Position numbers and translations under genes: made by a program. The notes beneath the pieces were generated by a model, which worked only from the letters and a program-made list of their open reading frames with translations, was not told the origin of the DNA and did no database searches. Shown here one piece after another: positions 44,455 to 55,009 of a stretch of DNA of 64,000 bases. The stretch is from positions 79,298,627 through 79,362,626 of the forward strand of contig NC_077223.1 in the NCBI RefSeq assembly GCF_024763615.1, read 5' to 3'. Each line of letters starts with the position of its first letter. Position 1 is the first letter of the stretch. The DNA comes from Phlebotomus papatasi (Eukaryota; Arthropoda; Insecta; Diptera; Psychodidae).

Positions 44455-45107
44455 TAAGGGCCTTGACAGACTTGAGGATTAGCTGAGACACGGCTTAGCG
44501 TAATTATATTCGAAATAACGGTTAGATTTCATTTCCATAATTTTCCTCTAATGCCCTGGACACACTTACGACTAAAGTCCAGAGACGACTAAGCTCGTTC
44601 ATAGCCAAGTCAGTTCCTGACACACTACAAATGAGGATTAGCATTCACTAGTATCTACAAAACATGACTTTCCAGGCTTTTTATGCAGATGTTTCTACTG
44701 AAGTGCACTAATACTACTCTGAAAATGAAACTATTGGTAATATCATGTCTCAGTACATGTTCAATAATTATTGTTAATTACAATTATTTGTGAGGTGGAA
44801 ACTAACTCGCGACTTAAGCCAATTTAGGCGATTCTAGTGAATAATTCTTGTTGTTATGCGTGAATTGTGAAGTAAATTGAAAAGTAGTTTCATTTTCAAT
44901 GGACTACTAGTGCATTTCAGTAGAAATATCTGCATAAAAACCCACGAAAGTTATGTTTTGTGGATACCAGTGAAGGCTAAGCCTCATTTGTAATGTGTCA
45001 GGAACTGACTTGGGTATGAACGAGCTTAGTCGTCTCTGGACTTTAGTCGTAAGTGTGTCCAGGACATAAGTCGTCTCTCGGCTTAAGTCGTAAGTGTGTC
45101 TAGGGCA
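44455..45107. mobile_element. MITE of the 7028 family, split by a related element
   Basis: The outer pieces 44455-44550 and 45068-45107 (TCTCTCGGCTTAAGTCG..GTGTGTCTAGGGCAT) match the uninterrupted 7028-7162 copy in reverse. The interruption is the element below. Confidence 0.65.
44551..45067. mobile_element. Longer hairpin element of the 'ATGCCCTGGACACACTTACG' type, nested in its relative
   Basis: ATGCCCTGGACACACTTACG at the left and CGTAAGTGTGTCCAGGACAT at the right. Mirrored inner blocks include TCAGTTCCTGACACA, AAACATGACTTTC and CACTGGTATCC-like words. The join with the host copy is consistent with TA duplication. Confidence 0.7.
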
Positions 45108-45733
45108 TAAATGTGGATCCCACACTGTCATATACAGATCCTAAGCTGTAGGGCATATATCCTAGGGCATATACAGATCCTTAGGCTATCCTAAGCTTAG
45201 GATAGCTATTCCCTCCAAAAACATGTTTTTCTGATTTTGCTTAAATATTGGTTCTCATTCAAAATTCATTTTTCAATAGGTTTTAGAGGTAGTCCACTTG
45301 AACACGTTGACGTCGATATCTATAGCCAGAAAAATTACAATCTTGGATGAAGGTCAAAGTTTAACTAACCTGGAGCGCCTAATTTTCAACAGATTTGGCT
45401 AAATTTGATTTTTTTGAAAGGTCTTATAGTTCTGAACTTGACTGCATCGGTCACAATCGATGATGGATCGGGAAAGTCGGTATTAGCACTATTTTGAAAA
45501 TACTATTTTTCGCGGTTTTTTCCTGTATTTCGACCCGCCTAAAATTCAAACGGTAAGATATAGCGACTTTCGGTCTTCTATGACCCTCCTAAAATGACAT
45601 TATATCGAGATTAGTCTGATTATCCCCCCTCCCCCTCGTTCGTTAGCAACCCGCTGAAATCCGTAAAAAATTATGTTTTTATAGCTTTTTCTCAAAATTT
45701 GCCCAAAGTTTTTTTTTAAGATTTTCGGATATA

Positions 45734-45949
45734 GGGGAAACTGGGGCACCATCAAACATGCGGTATCACCAAGCACTGCGATTTTTTAATCAGATATTCA
45801 ACTTCTAAGGAAAAGACCTAAGGAATTTATAGGGACTATAGGGATGCTTGTCTAGTCTACTGAAGAAATGGTTGAGATAGTCCAAGTAGTTAAGAAATAA
45901 AAATTAGTGTTTGGTGCTACTCCGTGTTTGGTGGTTCCCCAGTTTTCCC
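45734..45949. mobile_element. TAGGG-type MITE, 'GGGGCACCATCAAACA' family, second copy
   Basis: TA, GGGGAAACTGGGGCACCATC, and at the right GGTGGTTCCCCAGTTTTCCC then TA (45950-45951). About 216 bp. Same family as 4400-4611. Confidence 0.85.
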
Positions 45950-46432
45950 TAAGTATTTTGTTGTCATTCTACACTCAGAAAAGAGCTTATTTGAGGCAAG
46001 GTTTAAAATCGACTATAAACAGGGTTAGTCACGGTTTAATTTTAAAAAGGTTTTAAACTGTAAACATAAGTTAACCCTGTTTCAGCAATTTTAACTCCTT
46101 TTTTTAGTGAAGGATTTCACTATTAACCTTAACACATCGGTTTAAATCTTGCGCAAGGTTTGAATGGTTTTAAATTTCTATCATGTCGAGATTATTAATG
46201 CATTTAAGGGTTTCTCGTGTAAACTTGTCAAATGGAATCTGTAAGAGAAAAATGGTGTTTAGTGTTCAGTGTGCCTCAAAGAATGGAGGCATTTGCGTTG
46301 GCATTTCGGGGATTGGGGCTCAATATGAGCCCCCAGTGACCACCCAGGGACATATCAGCGACATAGGAGAGTAAATTGTGAAAAGTTCTGTGGTAAGTGG
46401 TGCTTAATTTTCTTTTCAAGTTTGTAACCAAA

Positions 46433-47310
46433 CGTGCGCGTCAAGAATCAAAGTGCGGAGTTTTCTCTCTTTTTCATGAGATTTTCACTGAATTTAGGGT
46501 CAATTTTACCGTAAATGTGTAAATAAATGGTGAGCAATATATTATCTAAAAAAATCTCGGTGAAATTCTTGAAGATTTTAGTGGAAAAAACGTGAAAATT
46601 CTGTTCACTGAGGATTATCCGCACGCCTAAATTTTAAACCCTGTCAGGATTATGATTTTACCCCTGTTTTAACCTTGAGTTAACCGTGTTTTAATCTCTC
46701 AAGGGTTGATTTTCATCCTTGCCACGGTTAGTATTGGTGCAATGTGTGCGCGTCTAAAGCCATTGTGCGGCGTTTCCTCAAGTTTTCACAGAATTTATCC
46801 CAATTTTCCACCATCAATGCCTAAATAAACAGTGAGAAATTAATTTGCATAAAAAATATCGGTGAAATTCTTGAAGGTGTTAGTGGAAAAAGCGTGAAAA
46901 TGCTGTTCACTGAAGATTTTCCGTACGCCTAAATTTTAAACCGTGTCAAGATTAGGATTTTACCCCTGTTTTAACCTTGAGTTAACCTTAAGTGTTTTAA
47001 TCTCTCAAGGGTTGATTTTCATCCTTGCCACGGTTAGTATTGGTGCAAAGTGTGCGCATCCAAAGTTAAAGTGCGGCGTTTTCTGTATTTTTAACGGGAT
47101 TTTCACGAAATTTTAAAAATTATTATTTTCTTATCTTTATCTTTATTTTCTAAAAAAAAATCGATAAAATTTCTCGTGATTTTAGTGAAAAAACTGTGAA
47201 ATGCTGTTCACCACAAAATATTCTAAAGACTTTTGAATTTTAAACTACTGTGTCAAGATTATGTTTTAACTTCTTTTTTTAATCTCGAGTTAACCGTTTT
47301 ATACGTTTTC
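46433..47310. repeat. Three tandem units of ~310 bp
   Basis: Units start near 46433, 46746 and 47049 at GTGCGCGTC-like words. Each carries GGTGAAATTCTTGAAG, AAAATGCTGTTCACTGA and CTTGAGTTAACC. The first two agree closely; the third is more diverged. Confidence 0.8.
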
Positions 47311-47356
47311 TATTTTCCACGGGATTTAGTCTCATTTATTGCTAATGAATAAACAA

Positions 47357-47380
47357 CTATCTATCTATCTATCTATCTAC
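47357..47380 (+). repeat. CTAT microsatellite
   Basis: Tandem CTAT units, about five in a row. Confidence 0.9.
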
Positions 47381-47991
47381 ATGTCTAAACGGTTAAGATA
47401 AATTTTGTAATTTTAGTTTATGTTACCATTTTTTCTTAGATGTCGGAACTCCAGATTTGCAGAAGTTCGAACGAGAGGATCATACTGAAACATGGAAATT
47501 CTACCTAAAATTTCAAGAGAAGAGAGCAGAAGCACGCCAGGAAGCAGTGGAAAGTGCAAAATAAAATAATTGCCACCATCCTGCTTACACATACACATCC
47601 TTTGAAGTGGTGCAGGCTGAAGCAGGATTGATTAATTTCAGCAAGTAATTCCTGAAATTAATCAATCCTGCTTCAATCAAACAAAAGTAGGTTTCAGAAA
47701 CCAAAAAATATGCCCTCTTTAATTTTTTTTAAATATAATAAAGAATATTTCTTCAAATCCAACTCTGAAACATAAAAGTACAACATTAGAACAATATTTT
47801 CTAAAATTTTCATTTACAAATTTTAAGAGGCTGATCTTTTAAAATGATTTTCGGAGACATAACTCACATAATTTTTCTCTGAAGTCAGAAAACTAAATAT
47901 TTGCTGTTAGCAGTTGAGTAAAACTTATATTTCAACGAAAGTTTAAAAACATGAAATTTGTTTTCAATAGCATTTTTTACAAGAAAAAAAA

Positions 47992-48055
47992 TGGCGTATT
48001 TTACACTACATTTCGCCGTGCAAAATAAGGTATGATCAAGGCAAAAAAAAAACAA
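47992..48055. repeat. Dispersed repeat shared with 15470-15540
   Basis: GGCGTATTTTACACTACATT and TGATCAAGGCAAAAAAAA match the earlier site with few changes. Confidence 0.55.
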
Positions 48056-48334
48056 ATCCTTGTTTAAGTTTTAAACAATCAACTCTAGAAGTATGCAAAT
48101 TTTCAATGAAATTGATGCATTAGTTTTCGAAAAATTTTGCATATAAATCTCACAAATTGAGATTTTTAAAAGAGCTTTAAAGTTGATGCTTCTCAATTGG
48201 CTTTAAATAAATTTGTAAAGGCTCTATCCTAAAGTTTCTCACTGGCTTGAAGCTTTGAGATGAGAAAATATTCTTCACATGTTGTACTTTGTTATCAAAG
48301 AATATGTATATATTTTATTTAAAGTTGCAATACT

Positions 48335-48460
48335 GCAAAAAAAAATTTTAAAAATGCCTTTTTAAAGCAAATTTCCCATATCCTTGTATGTAGAAACGTC
48401 AGAATTTTTTTAAAAAGGCATTTTAAAAAAAAATTCTACTAGTGTGTAGACGCCATAAAG
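48335..48460. repeat. Solo terminal region related to the 21842-24081 hairpin element
   Basis: TTTTAAAAATGCCTTTTTAAA is mirrored by TTTTTTTAAAAAGGCATTTTA. The outer ACTAGTGTGTAGACGCC resembles the subterminal TCTAGTGTGTAGGC at 21962-21975. Confidence 0.45.
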
Positions 48461-49192
48461 CTGTTAAGGTAATCTAGATATATTTATTTATTTTTCATTG
48501 AGATAAGATTAAATATTGAAAAAGAATATACAGGTAAACAAATACTGTCAATTTTTCTTGATGGATTTTCCTAAGTTTTTGCTTAATTATTTTGAAAATA
48601 ACTTTTCTCATGCTGTTTTAAAATTTACTCCCTAGCTTTTGCCAATATTGTTTAAAAAAACTTTAAATAACATATATTTTTACGATACCTTAAAAAATAA
48701 TAATATAATAAAGTTTAAAGTAATGAAATAACTAGGAGTTATAAATTCTTATATTTGTGTTAAATTGTAATTATTTAATAGTAAAATAAGGAATTATAAT
48801 GATATATTGTTAGAGAAACAAGTACCATTTTGTTGTAATAAATTCTAAATGTTTACTTAACCTAATTATAATTTTTTTATACTTCTACACTGATGTATGT
48901 ATATGAGAAATTCAAATCTCACTTAAGTAAACTTCTTGGAGATCATTTTTCAATCTTTGTTAGAATTTAAGTCAAATTTACATGTGAAACAATTAAATAA
49001 GGCTTAGAAATTCCTTTTATAATATTTTTCTTCACTGAGAAAATAAGAAAATAACGGCTAAAGTATAAACTTTTTATTCTAGCCGTTACTTTTTATTTCC
49101 TTAGTGATGCAAAATATTATAATAAGAATTTCTAGTTTTATTTAATTATTTTCCAAGTAAATTTGATTTTAATCTTAACAAGGGTTAAAAAT

Positions 49193-49695
49193 AGTCATCC
49201 AGAGGTTGAAAGAGGCGAGATTTGAATAAACTCATGACAAGGGTTGTTTTTCCGCTTGCCAGGGGTTGATGGAAACAAGGATTGAGTGTAACCCGTGTTA
49301 CGGGTGAAGCCATACTCCTTCCAGGGTTTGACGAAACAGGGTTTAAGATATAAACATGGCGAGGATTGGTCTTCATTCTTGCCAAGGTTTACTGAGAAAA
49401 AGGTTTTAAAATATACCCCTGACAAGGATTATGGTTTACTCTTGCCAGGGTTTGACGAAAACAGGGTTTAAAATATAATCGTGACGAGGATTGGTCTTCA
49501 TTCCTGCCAAGGTTTACTGACGGCAAGGTTAATCAATATCCATAACAGGATTTGACTTTCTACCTTTTCAGGGTTTGGTTGAAACAGGGTTTAAAAAATA
49601 CTTGTACGTCAAACCTTGCCACGTTTAGGTTGAAACAGGGTTTGGCATCAGTTTGATAGACAAACCCTGTTTTACATACCCATTTAACCGTGGAT
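49193..49695. repeat. Degenerate tandem array of 'CCAGGGTTTGACGAAACAGGGTTTAA' units
   Basis: Blocks of TTGCCAGGGTTTGACG, AAACAGGGTTTAA and GACGAGGATTGGTCTTCATT recur with a period near 120 bp. The frames crossing it are repeat artefacts. Confidence 0.7.
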
Positions 49696-49726
49696 TTTTT
49701 TGAGTGAGCTGAACTTTTCGCCCTTA

Positions 49727-50499
49727 CCGTGCTATCACACTAGGATTTTTCAATTTATAAATTCAATTTAATTTTCAGATGAATTGTTTCCTATGCGTAA
49801 TTTTGCATTAAAAATAATTTGAATTGATATAGATTTTCTCTAGACTAATACTTGACCCACCAAAACATGTTTAAACATGCCAAAATAGCATAAATGTGGT
49901 TGCTCAATTAAATTTGAATTTAGCAAATTAAAATGTTGAAATTTGCTCATTAATCTCAATTTTATTGCAGTTAAACAAGTAGCATTTTGAAGAACACTGT
50001 TGTTATTAAATTTATTTACTCGTAATTAATATTATTGGTGGCCAAAAAATAAGATAAGTATACTTAAGTAAAGTAATCTAATGATAAACTTGTGCGCGAG
50101 TGAAGCTTCAGTATTAGGAGTAATTTGCTGAGTTCCTCCAAAGCAAATCGAACGAAACTGTAGTGTCAAGAAATCGCATTTGGGATGATACAGATTTTCA
50201 ACAAGACTGTATGAAAGTTTCTTCATGAGCCTCCTTGCCTGCAACCTTTTCTTCTGGCTTTAGGGATTCTTTTGCTTAACAGATAAGTGATTTACATGAT
50301 ATTTTAAGTTATCACACATTTTTCGGAGTCATTCACAATTCAAAATCTAGCGTCACTATTTAAAATTGAGCAAATTTCTTGCAAAATGTGTCCTGGCTGG
50401 CTGCGAGAATTTTCAAGTAAATCCTACAAATCATATAACGCTCAATTGGCTTAATTGAATTTAAAAATTAATTGTGAAAATTCTAGTGTGATAGCACCG
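49727..50499. mobile_element. TIR element, 'CCGTGCTATCACACTAG' ends
   Basis: CCGTGCTATCACACTAGGATTTTTC at the left (after TTA) is mirrored by GAAAATTCTAGTGTGATAGCACCG at the right (before TTA). Immediately inside both ends lies an AATTCAATTTAA-type word. No coding content. Confidence 0.65.
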
Positions 50500-50501
50500 T
50501 T

Positions 50502-52049
50502 AGACACTTTTCACCGGTAAAATCGCTATCCTGAATTGCTGAACTGGAATGCTTACTCTATTTTCTATTCTACTTTAAGTTTATTTTGAAATTTAAAAAA
50601 TACAAGGTGAAGTTTTTTGCCAAGAAGCTTCAGTTCAGGTATATTATTCCTTTAACGCTAATTTAATGCATTTGAAAGATTAACATTTTAGTTCAGTGAA
50701 GCAAAATATTTCATTTCTCATTTAATAAATAATTTTATTTATCTTAAATTACAAAACAATGAAGACGAATTTTGAGATGTTTTATTGATATTGATAAATT
50801 GATAAATTAATTAAAACATTTTGTGTTTTATGCACTGTGTTTAGTTCTCATTTAAAGTTGATTCAATTCTAAATTTGCAGGGTGGAAAGTGGAATTATTG
50901 TTCTGAAAAGCTTTTCAGTTTTCTTTAGACGTTAGAAAAGAGCTTTTTGTGCTCTGTAAGAGTATTATTCAAGAAGAAACAATGTACCAATAAAGTTTAT
51001 ACCCAGTTACTTGCAAGATGCTTAACTATCAGATGCTTATCAATAGCATGTGTCAGCTCCGTCAATTGATAGCCACTCACTGGTATATATGTTCGGAATC
51101 TTGAGAATTTCTTAATCATAGTACTAAAGTTCACAGACACAAATTGCCGGATGTGAACTTGAAGATGCATCGACAGAGCTATATTCACTCAGTATGTATT
51201 GTTACTTTGAACTGAATTTCATTATCTTGTAATTAAAGATTATAGTGATTGAAGTTTAAGGATTTCACTCTGTACTTGTGCGTTATAAATGGTAACACAA
51301 TAATCCAACGTTCAATTTACTTTGAGAATGTGAATCCATTGTTGGCCGTTGGCACATGGAAAGCTGATCACTGGAGGGCTAAATAGGGGAGATTGCAATG
51401 CTTTTGGCCTTTGGGGTGAGTTGTACATCTCACGGCGTGTATTTTTAGTCATACAACGTTTTTCCTATGAGAATACCGTTAAATTAGCTCTGCCGTATAC
51501 AATAGATGAGGGTACGAGAAGGAGAAAGAAAGTATGGTGAGGGGGGAACATGACACAATATGACGATGGCTATCAGAAAGCAATTAGGAATTTGTGATCG
51601 TCTTGCATGATCGGTATTTGATTGTCTCCTGGGCAACTCAAATGTGGCTATTTGAGTGCCATATAGATGCGTATAGAATAAGGTGGTGAATCTGTGGTGA
51701 ACTATACTCCAGAACAGTATCAATTAAAGGCATTGTATTCTCAAGAGAGTACAGCGTCACTTTGATTAAATGTGTCCTCCTTGTGTGTGTTCCTGTTTCA
51801 GCACTCAGCACATTCCCAAGTAACAAAGTAAAACCGAAAAATCATGTGCAACTTAATAATATATATCTAAATTGAACGTTTTCATGAACTATTTCATCTC
51901 TTGATTAAGCATTATCCAAACATTCTAAAGCACTATCAAAAGAAGTGACAAAACGGGCAATACCACGTAAAGAAATGATAAAGTAACTTAGATACTAAAC
52001 CTCAAAAGTATTCCCGTATCATTTATCTGTTATATTATTAAAGCAATTT
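50502..52049. other. Unassigned stretch
   Basis: No gene or element supported. 51340-51540 is less AT-rich than its surroundings, with no recognisable product. Confidence 0.4.
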
Positions 52050-52290
52050 AATAGCCAAATTCATGAAGAAACCGCTGGTTTTACTAATTTGAGAATATCG
52101 TAAAGTTTTTCCCACACTGTGGATTTTTTTTTAGGTTTATCGGTTTGTAACACGTCAATTACCGGTTTATAACCGATTAGAACCGATTCAGACTTGTCAC
52201 ATATTCCAAGACTTTTTTTCAGCGAGCCCAAATAGGAACGAATTCGTTTGAGTAATATCCCTCTCTTGGAGCCTTTTAAAGTTTTCACTT
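52050..52290 (-). repeat. Dispersed repeat with a short conserved reading frame, copy 2
   Basis: Reverse-strand relative of 29570-29810. Its 75-codon frame (52288 to 52061) reads LGSLKKSLGICDKSESV, LIGYKPVI, then DKPKKK. The frame is partly conserved between copies, but the protein is not recognised. Confidence 0.55.
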
Positions 52291-52490
52291 TTAAAAACTG
52301 TTATATGGAATGATTGAAAGATAGTTTAGGTTTAGGTGCGAAATGTCCACCTAGATTCCCGCACAAACATCCTGAAATATTTTTGTAAAAATTTAAAAAC
52401 TTAAGAACAGCTTTCATATCATTTTTTATCGCGGAGTTGGTTGGAATTAATGGTAAGACGGCGATGACCGCACAAAGGGAAGGTCTAGAA

Positions 52491-52619
52491 CAGAGGTGTG
52501 CAAGAACCGTTTGAAACCGAACAAACGTCAAATAAAGCTTGTTCGTCAATGGCCAAAACGCTACCTGAGCAAACTTATTTTGACGTTTATTCGGTTTCAC
52601 CGGTTCTTGCACACCTCTG
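52491..52619. mobile_element. hAT-type MITE with perfect 8-bp target-site duplication
   Basis: CAGAGGTGTGCAAGAACCG at the left and CGGTTCTTGCACACCTCTG at the right are perfect inverted repeats. GTCTAGAA flanks it on both sides (52483-52490 and 52620-52627). Terminus and duplication length are diagnostic of hAT. 129 bp, non-coding. Confidence 0.92.
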
Positions 52620-52627
52620 GTCTAGAA

Positions 52628-53281
52628 ACTGAAATTATATAAAAAATATTTAACAGAAAAATGAATAATATCTCACGACGCATTTTCGAGCAATGTTTTT
52701 AAGGAGAGAAGGGAAAGAGCGAAGGAAAACTAAGGTCATATTAATGATGCGAACAGGGGGGTGACATTAGCTCTGAAAAATGCGACCAGTTTTAGTATAA
52801 TTTTTTTCCTGTTTTCGTACACATTTCATAAGATATCGTCAATATTAAATACGTACGTTGCCAATTTAGAGTTTTCGGTTGCCTATTCTACATTAAATTG
52901 GCTTTTATTTTGTATTTGTATTATTTGCTAATTCGTTCTACAATGACGGAAAATAGCTAATAAACACAAAAGTTTTTTCGGCACGCTTGAAACTTATGGG
53001 AAACATAGGAAACGTCATGCCCCTGGATGCGTAGGTCAACTTATATGGGGAGGTGCTGTGAAGGTCCTAAGTCTCTATCTCTAATTTTTTGACCTGTAAC
53101 TCTGGGTAACATTTCACAGAAATCGCCTCAAAAACGCAAAGATATGTTGGGAAAAGTGATCTCAGAGGGGCGAAGTTAGAAATTTCAGGGAATGAAGAAA
53201 TCGAGGTTTTACAATACATTACAAAAACGTTTTCTTTTTATATTTCTACAAAACTTGTTAGCCATGTTATTATAATGTGTT
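52628..53281. other. Unassigned stretch
   Basis: Nothing supported. Confidence 0.4.
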
Positions 53282-53730
53282 GGACTGTCACAGGGGTGTG
53301 TTCTATCACCAAGAGCCATCTCCTCTTTGCAGATGATTTGGTTCTTTTTGGATCTTCCGAGGAAGAACTTCAGCGTACACTTGACCAATTTGTAAATGTT
53401 TGTGCCTGAAGGTATAAACGTGAATGAGGATAAGTTGGAGGTAATGGTGAGTTCCCGACAATCTGTGGAATGCACTCTGCATGTTAGTGAAGTTTCCTTG
53501 ACACAGGTGGAGAAGTTCAAGTATCTCGGGGTGTTATTCATGAGTATTGATAGTACCGACGTAGAACTAGCAATGCGAATTCGTCAAGCTTTTGTACTAA
53601 TGAGGGAGCTGAGCGTGGTGAGAAGGCAAGAGCTTAGTTGTCCGACTAAATTATCGGTTTTCAAATCTGTGATTATTCATATTCTCACCTATGGTCATGA
53701 GATCTACCGAGATGAAGTACCTCCGCGCGG
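53282..53730 (+). pseudogene. LINE reverse-transcriptase relic, 5' part, interrupted by a MITE
   Basis: GLSQGCVLSP (motif B, from 53283) joins almost directly to LLFADDLVLFGSSEEELQ (motif C, FADD at 53326-53337), so the segment between the motifs is deleted. A stop and frameshift follow near 53405. A 112-codon frame then gives EKFKYLGVLF, VRRQELSCPTKLSVFKSVII and ILTYGHE, the thumb region. Endonuclease and earlier RT motifs are absent. The frame stops where the TTAA-flanked MITE begins and resumes at 54587. It is a CR1/Rex1-like or RTE-like LINE, distinct from the 38-43 kb element. Confidence 0.8.
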
Positions 53731-53734
53731 TTAA

Positions 53735-54582
53735 CCCTTTAAGGACGATTGGGTCACCGGTGACCCAAAAATGAAATTTTTCCTACGGTCATTTAAAGTT
53801 GTGTTTTGATCTAAAAAGTCAGAAAAAGTGATTTTTTCTTCAGTGTGGCAGCCAAAATCCCGAAAGCCAAAATCCCGAATTTTCAAAATCTTGCAAAGGA
53901 TGAAATTATAAGGAGGAAAATGTATTGTATTGTATTTGTATTGTATTTATTCTTTATCTTGATTGTGACATTTCCAACCTTCCCTGCGGCCATCGCCGTC
54001 TTAGCGTCGGTGACCAACCTCAAGAGCCAAAACGATGGAAAGGCTCTATCACGGGTTGTATAAGCCAAAGTAACATTATTTGTTTACAGATCTTTCATTA
54101 AATAAAAACCATTGAATAAGAATGTCAGGAAATGTCCACTCAATCAAGAGACAAGGCCAGGCTGTGGCAGCCGTTTGGCATGGAGGGTAAAAAAAAGAGA
54201 AAAAAAATTATATAATAAAAATATTAATGATGATAATAAAATAATGAAAAACGAACCACGAAGGAAAAAAACCCAAAAAAAAAAGAAAACGAAAGAAGCC
54301 AGAGAGAGAATAAAAAACGAAACCCATGAATAGGACACCAGAAAAGGGAAAATTCAAATATACATAAACACCAAACAGAAAACCACAATATATATGTTTA
54401 GAATAATTTCCCAAAACACCGAGGATTTCCCTTTGCCTCCAGCAAGCGCAGGTGCAATAGTGGGAGTAGCTGTGACACTTTTAAGAATTCGGGATTTTGG
54501 TTTTCGGGATTTTGGCTTTCGGGATTTTGACCGGGACCCTTTTTTCTGACCCTCAATTTTTGACCTTCTCGTCCTTAAAGGG
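53735..54582. mobile_element. piggyBac-type MITE, 848 bp, inserted in the LINE relic
   Basis: CCCTTTAAGGACGA (53735-53748) and TCGTCCTTAAAGGG (54569-54582) are perfect 14-bp inverted repeats flanked by TTAA (53731-53734 and 54583-54586). The CCC start plus TTAA duplication is the piggyBac signature. A 16-bp palindrome, GGGTCACCGGTGACCC, lies at 53751-53766. Inside is a further inverted pair, AGCCAAAATCCCGAA against TTCGGGATTTTGGCT (53848-53880 and 54487-54530), probably another nested repeat. No transposase. Confidence 0.92.
54402..54437. repeat. Single unit related to the 34575-35110 minisatellite
   Basis: AATTTCCCAAAACACCGAGG followed by ATTTCCCTTTGCC matches the minisatellite unit. Confidence 0.6.
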
Positions 54583-54586
54583 TTAA

Positions 54587-54905
54587 GGGAATCATTTGCC
54601 GAGATCGAGAGAGAAATGTAGCCGTTCGTGAGGAGCTAAGAGTCGAAGAGTTGCTTTTTCGGGTTAATAGATTACAACTTCGATGATATGGGTTCAGCCA
54701 TTGCGTGGAGCCGTCGACCTCGGGGCAGACCTAAGATAAGGTGGCTGAATCAAATTCAGGATCTTGCCTAGGAGCATCTTGGGATTGACTGTCAACACCT
54801 TCCTGAAGTGGTGGAGAATCTGCAGGCGTGGGCTGCTAACCTGGATGCCCTAAGCTTACGACCCCAATAGGGATAAGCGGTTGAAAATGATGATGATGAT
54901 GATAT
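54587..54905 (+). pseudogene. LINE relic, 3' part of the pol frame plus trinucleotide tail
   Basis: Continues the thumb/C-terminal region interrupted at 53730: RDRERNVAVREELRVEELLF, RVNRLQLRW, then (after a frame change) RPRGRPKIRWLNQIQDLA and a stop. The last block, ERLGI-like and W-rich, is recognisable up to about 54850. CCCCAATAGGGATAAGCGG and a GAT repeat (54886-54903) mark the 3' end, as in the copy at 10690-10895. Confidence 0.8.
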
Positions 54906-54956
54906 ATAGTGTTCGTTGAGTTGCGTGCACATTAGACTAAATTCCCATTAGTATCC

Positions 54957-55006
54957 CACTTACTAAGCCGTCCCTCGGGTTAAGTCGTAAATGTGTCCAG
55001 CATATT
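54957..55006. repeat. Fragment of the 7028-family MITE
   Basis: CCGTCCCTCGGGTTAAGTCG and TAAATGTGTCCAGCAT resemble one end of that family. Confidence 0.5.
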
Positions 55007-55009
55007 ACA

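Larger units (their letters stand above)
45972..49706. mobile_element. TACAC-type large element with internal tandem repeats, 3.7 kb
   Basis: The left end is TA then CACTCAGAAAAGAGC. The right end is TTTTTTTGAGTG followed by AG, a decayed TA. Beneath both ends are many AAACAGGGTT and CAAGGTTTAAAAT words in opposite orientation (45995-46160 and 49193-49695). It contains tandem units (46433-47310), a CTAT microsatellite and a related tandem array near the right end. No transposase was found. The two ends could also belong to separate insertions. Confidence 0.5.

Noticed and set aside
53845..54338. Frames of 61-73 codons inside the piggyBac-type MITE
   Set aside because: Low-complexity Lys/Phe-rich or repeat-derived translations with no transposase motif.
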